From assembly GCF_000173615.1 (NCBI RefSeq), contig NZ_ABZS01000118.1, positions 1-5,271 of the forward strand: 5,271 nucleotides of DNA. The letters are read 5' to 3'. Under the pieces are notes generated by a model. The model was not told the DNA's origin. It did no database searches and saw only the letters and a program-made list of their open reading frames with translations. Position 1 is the first letter of the stretch. Every line of letters starts with the position of its first letter. Position numbers and translations under genes: made by a program. Below, one piece after another: positions 1-5,271 of this stretch. Origin of the DNA: Sulfurihydrogenibium yellowstonense SS-5. GTDB taxonomy: Bacteria > Aquificota > Aquificia > Aquificales > Hydrogenothermaceae.

Positions 1-666
1 AATGATTTTTTTTGATTTTTCTAAGTTTACTTCTTTATGCCTTACTTCTGATAACAATTTTAAATTTCCGCAGATATTTATTTTAGAAGGATTTACAAAC
101 TGAGATAAAAATTCCTTATCTTTTTTTGTTCTAACAATAATTTTAGAGAAGCTATTTAAAATAGGCTTAAAGTAAAATCTAAATCTTGTAATATTTCTCT
201 TTGATTTTTCTGAAATGCTTGTGTTTATTGAAATTACCGGAATGTATTTACAAGAAGTTGTAATTAAATTAAACCAAAATTCAGCCTCTTGGATGATTAA
301 AATCTTTGGCTTGTAGTTTTTTATAAATTTTTTTATTAAGAAAGATAAATCAAATGGAAGATATGTAATTTTTATGCCGTTTAGATTTTTGACAGCAAAA
401 TCGTAAGCTCTGACTGAAAAGATTGTTATCAATAATTCATAGTCCTGGTAAGTTTTTAGATAGTTTATTACTGGTAGTGCTGTTTTTATCTCTCCAACAC
501 TTGCACAGTGTATCCAAATTGTAGGCTTTTGTGTATTTATTTTTTTTAGTAAAAATCTCTCTTTAAGATGAAAATCGTATCCTTTCTTTTTGAAGTATAA
601 GTATAAAACAGGTAAGATAATTATTAAAGCTAATGCGTACAAAAGGCTGTAAATCAGTTTAAACAT
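1..666 (-). CDS. waaA: 3-deoxy-D-manno-octulosonic acid (Kdo) transferase, N-terminal 222 residues, truncated by the window edge
   Basis: Kdo transferase moves Kdo from CMP-Kdo to lipid IVA at the cytoplasmic face of the inner membrane, a step in lipopolysaccharide core synthesis. The frame is open from ATG (666-664) to position 1. A hydrophobic anchor spans about residues 4-24 (KLIYSLLYALALIIILPVLY), followed by a basic stretch and the family motif WIHCASVGEI at 51-60. Glu59 aligns with the catalytic Glu of characterised WaaA (Glu31 in Aquifex as I recall it). QEAEFWFN near 147 corresponds to the family ETELWPN block, and ICGNLK near 198 to the end of the N-terminal GT-B domain. The family is about 350-430 residues long, so the C-terminal nucleotide-sugar domain lies outside the window. 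A GAAGG Shine-Dalgarno stands 6 nt before the ATG. The gene follows fetB on the same strand, but a palindromic element separates them. The family call is firm; the number of Kdo residues it adds cannot be told. Confidence 0.85.
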   Translation of the reverse strand, partial: MFKLIYSLLYALALIIILPVLYLYFKKKGYDFHLKERFLLKKINTQKPTIWIHCASVGEIKTALPVINYLKTYQDYELLITIFSVRAYDFAVKNLNGIKITYLPFDLSFLIKKFIKNYKPKILIIQEAEFWFNLITTSCKYIPVISINTSISEKSKRNITRFRFYFKPILNSFSKIIVRTKKDKEFLSQFVNPSKINICGNLKLLSEVRHKEVNLEKSKKII

Positions 667-680
667 CTCAAACCTTCAGA

Positions 681-700
681 GTATATTATTAACAAAATAT
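681..700. repeat. Left copy of a 20-bp direct repeat flanking the palindromic element
   Basis: This AT-rich segment matches 885-904 at 18 of 20 positions in the same orientation. The two copies bracket the palindrome at 701-884, as a target duplication would. It lies just upstream of the waaA ribosome binding site. Because it is AT-rich, coincidence is possible, but the placement on both sides of the palindrome argues against it. Confidence 0.5.
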
Positions 701-884
701 AAAATGCACATCGGGTGAGAAATTGGGTAAAATTAGGAGATTCTTCGCTTCGCTCAGAATGACAAGTAATGTTGCCTTTTATTTGATGTCTATCAATCAA
801 TCTTTGGCTGTCATCCTGAGGACGAAGTCCGAAGGATCTAATCTTTAAATTTTACAAAAACCACTAACCTCTCACCCAAGGCGT
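701..884. mobile_element. Imperfect palindromic intergenic element (MITE/REP-like), about 184 bp
   Basis: The two halves are inverted copies. The outer ends share CGGGTGAGA (712-720) against TCTCACCCA (870-878). The inner arms are strongest: GATTCTTCGCTTCGCTCAG with AATGACA (739-764) against TGTCATCCTGAGGACGAAG with TCCGAAGGATC (809-839). A middle segment of about 40 bp is not shared. Transcribed from either strand it would fold into a long hairpin. It has no open frame, so if mobile it depends on a transposase elsewhere. From memory, the inner motif (TGTCATTCTGAGCGAAGCGA type) recurs between genes in many unrelated bacteria. It sits between fetB and waaA and could also act as an mRNA-stabilising or attenuating hairpin. 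Mobility is inferred from the flanking direct repeats; the inverted repeat is directly visible. Confidence 0.6.
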
Positions 885-904
885 GTATATTAATAACAAA
901 ATAA
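885..904. repeat. Right copy of the 20-bp direct repeat flanking the palindromic element
   Basis: It matches 681-700 with two differences. Taking out one copy plus the palindrome would leave only about 42 bp between the fetB stop and the waaA start, a normal operon spacing. That supports reading the pair as a duplicated insertion site. Confidence 0.5.
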
Positions 905-912
905 TATATTAA

Positions 913-1644
913 TCACAATGACCATAGTATCTTTTTATAAGACAAATTTGTTGCAAAATAGGAAGTAAAAACTGCAACGCTTAGCATACTATACATAATT
1001 ACAAGCTGGAAAAATACAGCCTGCAATGGGTCGGCTCCGGCTAATACAATACCTGCTGTAATGCCCGGTATCCATATGATGCCAAGAGTTTTAAGGTTGT
1101 TTAAGATAGGTATCATTGCTGCTTTGATAGAGTTTCTAATCTGAATTTTTTCTGCTTCTTTTAAAGATGCACCAACAGCAAGAAAAGCTTCTATCAAACC
1201 TATATTATTTTTAACATCGTTTCTAAATCTTTCTATTGTTTGAGTGTAAGCATTTAAGGCATTGCCAATAATCATTCCACCGATTGGAACAATCTCATTA
1301 GCTTTTAACTGTAAAACTCCAAGCAAAACTAAGATTCCTATAATTATAAATGAAGACAGAAATATTGATAAAAACGCAATTTTATAACCATCGTAAATTT
1401 TAACTGCTCTTTGTGCTGTAAAGGTTGCAAACAATATCATAAAAAATAATATTAAAGTCAGCTCAAACGGGTTAGATAGCTTTAGGATGTATATTAAAGC
1501 ATAGCCAAGTATCAAAAGCTGAAAAAAGGCTCTAATGCTGCTAATTAATACATCTTTTTCTAACCCTATCTTCTCTTTGTAGATTATGTACATTGAAATC
1601 AGTACAAGAGCATAAGAGAGAAAAAATTTATACTCAATATTCAA
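913..1644 (-). CDS. fetB: FetB / UPF0014-family membrane permease (probable metal exporter subunit)
   Basis: This is a 243-residue, very hydrophobic inner-membrane protein. E. coli FetB, the membrane half of an iron-exporting ABC transporter with the ATPase FetA, is about 259 residues. Family hallmarks are present: PIGGMIIGNALNA (120-132), AVGAS followed by EA (156-164, a cytoplasmic loop probably contacting the ATPase), and IPGITAGIVLAGADPLQAV (192-210). Six or seven membrane segments are visible, roughly 8-22, 34-54, 60-77, 88-111, 118-134, 185-203 and 208-231. The start is TTG (1644-1642), chosen because AAGGAG lies 8 nt upstream, overlapping the TAA stop of the preceding ATPase gene. The next in-frame ATG, at codon 18, would cut the first membrane segment. 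No FetA-type ABC ATPase is next to it; the neighbouring ATPase is AAA+. The family call is strong. Iron as substrate is carried over from E. coli and is not shown here. Confidence 0.78.
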   Translation of the reverse strand: MNIEYKFFLSYALVLISMYIIYKEKIGLEKDVLISSIRAFFQLLILGYALIYILKLSNPFELTLILFFMILFATFTAQRAVKIYDGYKIAFLSIFLSSFIIIGILVLLGVLQLKANEIVPIGGMIIGNALNAYTQTIERFRNDVKNNIGLIEAFLAVGASLKEAEKIQIRNSIKAAMIPILNNLKTLGIIWIPGITAGIVLAGADPLQAVFFQLVIMYSMLSVAVFTSYFATNLSYKKILWSL

Positions 1645-1656
1645 TCTACAAACTCC

Positions 1657-2478
1657 TTACAGGCTCTTTATAAAGTTTAATGCTGTTCTTCCGTTGTAAG
1701 TCCCATATTCTGCTGCATAGGCTAATGCTTTTTCTATTAGCAATCTTTCATCTATGTTAATGTTGTAAATAGCGGCATAATGTTTAACTATTTTGATAAA
1801 ATTTTCTTTGTCAAATCTAAAAAATCCGAGTCTTAAACCAAACCTATCTACTAGAGATAGTTTTTCTTCTAATATATCTGACTGTCTAGTGTACTGACTA
1901 TCTTCTCTATCTGAAAATTTGATAGGAATTAGATTTTTCTTATTCGAAGTGACGTAAAATAGCATGTTTTCTGGAATTTCAAAAAGTCCACCGTCAAGAA
2001 TTGTTTTAAACTTTTTAAAGTCTTTCTCATCGCTTTCAAAAGAAAGGTCATCTATAAATAGAATAAAGTAAGCATCTTGATTTTTTATTACAGGATAAAG
2101 TTTAAATACGCTTAAAATATCTTCTTTTAAAACTTGGATGATTTTTAAGCCTTTATCGGCAAACATTGGAAGCATAGCCTTTACTAAGGAAGATTTTCCT
2201 GTGCCTCTTTCTCCCCATAGTAATACGTTATTCGCTGGCAGTCCTTTTATAAACTTTTCTGTATTTTTAATTATCTCTTGTTTTTGATAATCTATGCCTA
2301 TTAGATTATCTATATTAACTTTTGCATAATCTTTAACTGGCTGTAGAGCTGAGTTATAAAATAAAAACGCTGAGTATTCTTTTAATAAAGAGTCTTCAAT
2401 AAACGGCTGTTTGATGTAAGCAGACAGTATAAGGTCAAGCTTTTTTAGTATATCGTTAAGTATCTGCTGTTTACTCAT
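1657..2478 (-). CDS. DUF815-family AAA+ ATPase
   Basis: This is a 273-residue cytoplasmic P-loop ATPase of the DUF815 type. The N-terminal 80 residues are mostly helical with no motif I recognise, ending in the family's GIDYQK and [18 protein letters not shown] blocks. Walker A is GERGTGKS (89-96), Walker B is ILFIDD (139-144), and YVTSN (175-179) fits sensor 1. [14 protein letters not shown] (204-217) is a family signature, and NGRTA near 262-266 may supply the sensor-2 arginine. There is no LSGGQ signature, so it is not an ABC ATPase and should not be taken for FetB's partner. The ATG (2478-2476) overlaps the hemN TGA as ATGA, implying translational coupling; AAAGG lies a few bases upstream. 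Its stop runs into the fetB ribosome binding site. The biological role of DUF815 proteins is not known to me. The operon suggests only co-expression. Confidence 0.82.
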   Translation of the reverse strand: MSKQQILNDILKKLDLILSAYIKQPFIEDSLLKEYSAFLFYNSALQPVKDYAKVNIDNLIGIDYQKQEIIKNTEKFIKGLPANNVLLWGERGTGKSSLVKAMLPMFADKGLKIIQVLKEDILSVFKLYPVIKNQDAYFILFIDDLSFESDEKDFKKFKTILDGGLFEIPENMLFYVTSNKKNLIPIKFSDREDSQYTRQSDILEEKLSLVDRFGLRLGFFRFDKENFIKIVKHYAAIYNINIDERLLIEKALAYAAEYGTYNGRTALNFIKSL

Positions 2479-3863
2479 ATAGCCTTTGAAAATCTTCTTT
2501 CTTTTTTGTTTCTTAAATATACATCAAAAGTAGATGCGATATTTCTGATTAGAAGTCTTCCAATAGGTAACACGTCTATTCTATCTGGATATAGTGTTAA
2601 CAGTCCGTCTTCCTCCATTTCTTTTAAGCTTTCTAATTCTTGTTTAAAATACTCATCAAATTTTATGTTGAATTTTTCTTCTATTTCTGATTTTATCAGT
2701 CTGAAATGACACATAAGCTTCATTATAACTTCTCTTCTAATAATATCATCTTGAGTTAGATATACACCTCTTTCTATCGGCAGCTGACCGTTTTCTACTG
2801 GCTCGTAATAATCTCTTAAAACTTTGTAGTTTTGAACGTAAGCGTCATAAAGCATGCTTATAGAGGTAGCTCCAAATCCAAAAAGCTCAGCTTCTGCCTT
2901 TGTTGTGTATCCCTGGAAGTTTCTATGAAGTGTTCTTTCTCTTTGTGCTATTGCCAACTCATCATTTGGCTTTGCAAAGTGGTCCATACCGATGAACACA
3001 TATCCTGCCTTTGTAAGCTTTTCTATTGTCATTTGGAGAATTTTTAGTTTTTCCTCCGGTGGTGGAAGAGTTTTTTCATCTATATTTCTTTGCAGTCTTT
3101 TAAGCCATGGAACGTATGCAAAGTTAAAAACTGCGATCCTATCCGGGTTTAATTTGATGGTTTTATCTATTGTATCTGAAAAAGTTTCAAGTGTTTGATA
3201 AGGTAGTCCATAGATTAAATCTATGTTTACACTTTCAAAGCCCGCTTCTCTAAACCATTTCATAACGTTAAAAATCATCTCCTCCGGCTGGATTCTGTTT
3301 ACCGCTTCTTGTACTTTTGGATTAAAGTCTTGGATTCCAAAGCTTGCTCTGTTAAAACCTACTTTTCTTAGCAGAAAAATTCTATCCCTATCAACATGTC
3401 TTGGGTCTATTTCTATTGATATCTCTGCTTTTTCATCTATTTGAAATCTTTTTTTAATCTCATCAAAAAGTTCTACTGTCTCTTCATCTGAAAGATAGTT
3501 TGGAGTACCACCACCCCAATGAAGCTGAACAACATTTCTATTGTTAACATCTATAAGAGTTTTGTATAAGTCCATCTCTTTATAAAGATGGTCTAAATAA
3601 GGCTTAACTACTTCTTTTCTTCTTGTGATTATTACATTACAACCACAAAAATGACAAGCATTTTCACAAAATGGAATATGGAAATATAGAGATAACGGTG
3701 TTTTTCTTTCATTAGATTGAATTATTTTCTTTACATACTCAGCTTTATCTATATCCGGTGTAAATTCTGTAGCCGGTGGATAACTGGTATATCTTGGCGC
3801 TGGCTTGTCGTATTTCTTTATCATATTGATATCAAACTCTACTTTTTGAGATAAAAATTCCAT
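2475..3863 (-). CDS. hemN: Oxygen-independent coproporphyrinogen III oxidase (radical SAM)
   Basis: HemN converts coproporphyrinogen III to protoporphyrinogen IX without oxygen, using S-adenosylmethionine and a [4Fe-4S] cluster, in cytoplasmic haem synthesis. Numbered from the ATG at 3863, the protein has 462 residues (E. coli 457). [12 protein letters not shown] (23-34) is typical of HemN. The cluster cysteines are Cys66, Cys70 and Cys73 in CENACHFC, followed by Cys75. Tyr60 and His62 in LYFHIPF match SAM-contact residues. GGGTPNYL (117-124), [24 protein letters not shown] and [10 protein letters not shown] follow in order, and the C-terminus (FSKAI) matches the E. coli end. These blocks mark true HemN rather than the haem chaperone HemW. 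I chose ATG 3863 because AAGGAG (3877-3872) lies 8 nt before it. A GTG at 3872 would use the last base of that site, and an ATG at 3869 sits too close. It is the first gene of the cluster and overlaps the AAA+ gene by 4 nt. Confidence 0.95.
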   Translation of the reverse strand: MEFLSQKVEFDINMIKKYDKPAPRYTSYPPATEFTPDIDKAEYVKKIIQSNERKTPLSLYFHIPFCENACHFCGCNVIITRRKEVVKPYLDHLYKEMDLYKTLIDVNNRNVVQLHWGGGTPNYLSDEETVELFDEIKKRFQIDEKAEISIEIDPRHVDRDRIFLLRKVGFNRASFGIQDFNPKVQEAVNRIQPEEMIFNVMKWFREAGFESVNIDLIYGLPYQTLETFSDTIDKTIKLNPDRIAVFNFAYVPWLKRLQRNIDEKTLPPPEEKLKILQMTIEKLTKAGYVFIGMDHFAKPNDELAIAQRERTLHRNFQGYTTKAEAELFGFGATSISMLYDAYVQNYKVLRDYYEPVENGQLPIERGVYLTQDDIIRREVIMKLMCHFRLIKSEIEEKFNIKFDEYFKQELESLKEMEEDGLLTLYPDRIDVLPIGRLLIRNIASTFDVYLRNKKERRFSKAI

Positions 3864-3871
3864 ATTCATCA

Positions 3872-3877
3872 CTCCTT
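3872..3877 (-). promoter_or_regulatory. Ribosome binding site that decides the hemN start
   Basis: Read on the minus strand this is AAGGAG, ending 8 nt before the ATG at 3863. The upstream in-frame GTG (3872-3870) overlaps it and the ATG at 3869-3867 is only 2 nt away, so both are unlikely starts. Confidence 0.75.
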
Positions 3878-3899
3878 TTTTATGCTAATCATTAAACAT

Positions 3900-3926
3900 A
3901 TTATAATTTAAATTACTTCTTGTCAA
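3900..3926 (-). promoter_or_regulatory. Sigma-70-type promoter for the hemN cluster
   Basis: On the minus strand TTGACA (3926-3921) and TATAAT (3905-3900) both match consensus exactly, but the spacer is 15 bp rather than 17. A second, weaker -10 (TAATAT, 3903-3898) gives a 17-bp spacer from the same -35. Transcription would begin near 3890, giving a leader of roughly 25-30 nt before the hemN ATG. No other good promoter is seen before the AAA+ or fetB genes, so this one probably serves all three. I recognised no regulator site (for example Fnr or Fur) around it. Confidence 0.65.
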
Positions 3927-4354
3927 ATTTTTATGATGGATGTTAAAGATTAAGACATGAGAGGTGAAGAGCTGAATTTTATGTATGTAATTAGAAATAT
4001 GTTGTGCGAGAGAATTTAAAAAATGAAATTCGTTGCATGCTTAGATATTACTGTAAAAGTATAGGTTACTTTCTAGATTTTAATAAAAATTTTAAAGCAT
4101 TCTTCAATTTTCGATGAGAGTGCGGAAAAAATTTTTAAGCTTTGACATAATATCATTTTGCATTTGTTATAAAAGCTTATTGAGTTTAGAGGTTAAAACT
4201 GATGCTAAAATTGTATAATCTAATCGTTATCTTATTTTTTCAATTTTGATTGCCCTTGCTTTTTTAATTAGTCTGTTTAATAATAAGAGTGTTCCAAAAT
4301 TTTTGTAAATTTGTCTTTCCGTCATCGTATATTAAATATACCAAAATTTTTTAA
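3927..4354. other. Intergenic stretch with no convincing gene
   Basis: This is AT-rich sequence with stop codons in every frame. Visible items are an 8-bp inverted repeat TAAGCTTT / AAAGCTTA (4136-4143 and 4172-4179, 28-nt loop) with TTGACA (4142-4147) at its left arm; a 32-codon minus-strand frame from ATG 4325 to TAA 4227 with no ribosome binding site; an 11-nt direct repeat CCAAAATTTTT (4294-4304 and 4342-4352 region); and a 15-nt palindrome GTATATTAAATATAC (4327-4341). None is strong enough to be named as a gene. The right part may already belong to the IS110-type element or be its insertion flank. Confidence 0.6.
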
Positions 4355-4373
4355 ACATTAAAAGAATAAGTTT

Positions 4374-4379
4374 TATAAT
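4374..4379 (+). promoter_or_regulatory. -10 element of the probable bridge RNA promoter
   Basis: A perfect TATAAT is placed so that transcription would begin at about 4385-4387, exactly where the RNA's closing stem starts. The -35 region is poor (best 4 of 6 matches, such as TTTAAA at 4350-4355). In IS110 elements a full promoter is reported to form only when the right and left ends join in the circular intermediate, which would explain a good -10 without a -35. Confidence 0.5.
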
Positions 4380-4385
4380 AATTAC

Positions 4386-4561
4386 AGACATGGAAGAAAA
4401 AAAGAAGGACAGATCAAGTCTTTGTCATTGGTCTTTTAAGACCGCTGTAGAATGTTTTAGACTGTCCTTCCTAAAACTTCCTAAAATCTGAATCAGAACA
4501 TTAGGCTTTTAAGCCTGTATTGACTGCGATGATAGGTTATCAGGAAGTTTCTCTCATGTCA
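4386..4561 (+). ncRNA. Putative IS110 bridge RNA (two-loop guide RNA)
   Basis: In IS110 elements the bridge RNA binds the transposase, and its two internal loops pair with target and donor DNA to direct recombination. Here every helix is perfect. The closing stem is GACATG (4387-4392) with CATGTC (4555-4560). Arm 1 has stem GAAGGACAG (4404-4412) with CTGTCCTTC (4462-4470), an internal loop (4413-4429 and 4444-4461) and the capping hairpin GGTCTTTTAAGACC (4430-4443). Arm 2 has stem AAACTTCCT (4474-4482) with AGGAAGTTT (4542-4550), an internal loop (4483-4502 and 4517-4541) and the capping hairpin AGGCTTTTAAGCCT (4503-4516). By position, arm 1 should be the target-binding loop and arm 2 the donor-binding loop. 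The total, about 175 nt, is close to the 177 nt I recall for IS621. The pairing is seen directly. The function is inferred from the architecture, the position before a DEDD transposase, and the -10 element just upstream. Confidence 0.75.
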
Positions 4562-4572
4562 AGTATTTTATG

Positions 4573-4580
4573 AAAGGAGG
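4573..4580 (+). promoter_or_regulatory. Strong ribosome binding site of the IS110 transposase, now without a start codon
   Basis: AAAGGAGG is followed 5 nt later by ATC (4586-4588), where an ATG would be expected, and 8 nt later by ATA. No ATG, GTG or TTG in the transposase frame lies within reach. The site is intact but apparently orphaned by a start-codon change. Confidence 0.65.
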
Positions 4581-4585
4581 TATTC

Positions 4586-5008
4586 ATCATAGGAGTAGAT
4601 GTATCTAAAAACTCATTCACTGCTACAGTTTTGTATGGTAACAAGAAAGAAACTTTTGAAGTTAAATCAGACCCGGTTGAGTTTGAAATGAAAATAAAGC
4701 CTTATCTTAAAAAGTTTAAGCAGTCAGATATGCTTATCTTAATGGAGTAAACTTGCTAATTATCTGTATGAAAATGACTATAAAGTAGCAGCGATAAATC
4801 CATTTTCAATAAAGAAGTTTATGGAAGCTAAAATGACAAGAGTCAAAATAGATAAGACTGATTCATACTTTATTGCAGAGTACGGAAGAATGTTTTTCGA
4901 TGGAGAGCTTTATAAACCAAAACCAGATGCAGAAAAAGAAATAGAAGTAAAACTAAAGATATTAGAAGACCTGTAAGCATCAGCTTACAAAGCTAAGAAA
5001 TCAAAGAG
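4586..5008 (+). pseudogene. Broken IS110-family (DEDD) transposase, N-terminal half
   Basis: The transposase cuts and rejoins DNA under bridge RNA guidance. The first part (4589-4747) reads IGVDVSKNSF through SDMLILME and then TAA. A second frame from 4749 continues KLANYLYENDYKVAAINP, KKFMEAKMTRVK, IDKTDSYFIAEYGRMF and ends at TAA (4974). The DEDD residues survive on the two pieces: Asp (4598-4600), Glu (4745-4747), Asp (4851-4853) and Asp (4860-4862). The first Asp to Glu spacing is 49 residues, as in IS621 as I recall it; Glu to the next Asp is 35 rather than about 42. Together with the frame change this fits a loss of about 20 nt at 4747/4749. Lesions are ATG to ATC at the start, this deletion, a nonsense codon at 4974 after which the frame stays family-like (ASAYKAKKSK), and loss of the C-terminal serine domain. 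Intact relatives run to about 320-400 residues. The family assignment is secure. Confidence 0.85.
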
Positions 5009-5033
5009 GAGACTTGTCAATAATTTTGTGTCT
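5008..5033 (-). repeat. Candidate terminal inverted repeat of an IS256-like element
   Basis: On the minus strand this includes GACACAAAATTATTGACAAG, which resembles terminal repeats I remember from IS256-family elements, and the transposase-like frame stops inside it (TGA 5019-5017). It also marks where IS110-like coding sequence ends. Only one end is in the window, so the repeat cannot be paired with its partner. The exact outer base is uncertain. Confidence 0.4.
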
Positions 5034-5271
5034 GGATTGAAAACTTTTTATTAAACAATTGTAAAGTTTCATAAGAAGCTCCTTTAAAAACAGGTATAGG
5101 TTTTTCCATTTTCCATTCTTTAAATTATCTCTCTTTATTAGATTGAATATGCTTTATGAAGTTTGGATATTTAGATTTAAATCTATTACATAAATCATCT
5201 AATTTTTCTAATCCATCTTCATAATCTAAGCTGTTTTCTTTTATGTTTTTCAGTTCTTTGTTAAATGTTTG
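5017..5271 (-). pseudogene. IS256-family (mutator-type) transposase remnant, C-terminal part, open to the right edge
   Basis: Read leftwards from 5271, the frame gives 48 residues including LEKLDDLCNRFKSKYPNFIK and HIQSNKER, then TAA (5127-5125). The same frame then gives 35 residues, FKEWKMEKPIPVFKGASYET and LQLFNKKFSIQTQNY, before TGA (5019-5017). The first part resembles the IS256 helical region just before the conserved YP..IR..IYTTN block. The second resembles the W..PIP...Y.L.QLF..KF tail. The roughly 60 residues normally between them, including that block, are absent, so I infer an internal deletion joined at about 5125, and no functional protein. The family call rests on remembered sequence patterns. 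A fragment of another transposase type or an unrelated protein is possible. Confidence 0.55.

Larger units (their letters stand above)
4355..5008 (+). mobile_element. IS110-family insertion sequence remnant: left end plus 5' part of transposase
   Basis: Left to right it holds a -10 promoter element (4374), a bridge-RNA-like structured stretch (4386-4561), a ribosome binding site and a broken DEDD transposase frame. This order, with a structured non-coding segment of about 200 bp before the transposase, is that of IS110-group elements; IS1111-group elements carry theirs downstream. IS110 elements lack terminal inverted repeats, so the left boundary is uncertain and could lie anywhere from about 4318 to 4372. 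The right half, including the right end, is missing, replaced at about 5005-5016 by the end of an IS256-like remnant. The copy cannot move with its own protein. Confidence 0.7.

Noticed and set aside
1657..2478. AAA+ gene considered as the FetA ATPase partner of FetB
   Set aside because: It has Walker A and B but no LSGGQ-type signature, and carries DUF815 family blocks throughout.
2506..3444. Several plus-strand open frames of about 65-75 codons opposite hemN
   Set aside because: They lie antisense within a strongly conserved gene, have no family-like motifs, and look like by-products of its codon use.
3940..4080. Plus-strand peptide MKFVACLDITVKV considered as the start of a second transposase
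   Set aside because: It stops within 13 codons and nothing family-like follows in any frame.
4136..4179. Plus-strand TTGACA (4142) and TATAAA (4168) inside an 8-bp inverted repeat, considered as a promoter with operator
   Set aside because: The spacer is 20 bp and no gene follows within reach; AAGCTT symmetry is cheap in such DNA.
4227..4325. A 32-codon minus-strand frame starting MTERQIYKNF
   Set aside because: No ribosome binding site or recognisable family; length is expected by chance in AT-rich DNA.
4404..4550. The repeated perfect stems considered as a CRISPR-like array or riboswitch
   Set aside because: There are only two non-identical arms with no regular spacers, and the position before a DEDD transposase fits a bridge RNA much better than a metabolite sensor.
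4975..4991. Short hairpin GTAAGC-ATCA-GCTTAC considered as a terminator
   Set aside because: It lacks a following T-run and falls in former transposase coding sequence.

Overview
The window is AT-rich DNA from a Gram-negative bacterium. The Kdo transferase implies lipopolysaccharide. The low G+C content, lysine/isoleucine-rich proteins and an anaerobic haem gene fit a thermophilic Aquificales bacterium, with Sulfurihydrogenibium as my best guess. That assignment rests on overall impression, not on a database match.

The left three quarters is a minus-strand gene cluster read from about 3926 towards 1: hemN (oxygen-independent coproporphyrinogen III oxidase), a DUF815-type AAA+ ATPase overlapping it by ATGA, a FetB-type (UPF0014) membrane permease 12 bp further on, and then the start of waaA/kdtA (Kdo transferase), which runs off the left edge. 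A consensus-like promoter lies upstream of hemN. The first three genes are tightly packed and probably cotranscribed. waaA is separated from them by about 250 bp holding an imperfect palindrome flanked by near-identical direct repeats, which looks like a small non-autonomous insertion into a formerly short (about 42 bp) gap.

From about 3927 to 4354 I see no convincing gene. From about 4355 to the right edge lie remains of two insertion sequences. The first is the left part of an IS110-family element on the plus strand. Its transposase is broken (no usable start codon, an inferred 20-nt deletion with frameshift, a nonsense codon, and loss of the C-terminal half). Its left non-coding end nevertheless still encodes what looks like an intact bridge RNA: a closing stem around two successive stem / internal loop / hairpin arms, about 175 nt in all. 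This is the most interesting item in the window. It is cut at about 5005-5016 by the end of a second broken element, on the minus strand, whose protein resembles the C-terminal part of an IS256-family (mutator-type) transposase.

The cellular genes cover separate jobs (haem synthesis, unknown AAA+ function, probable metal export, lipid A-core synthesis). Sharing an operon does not by itself show a common pathway.
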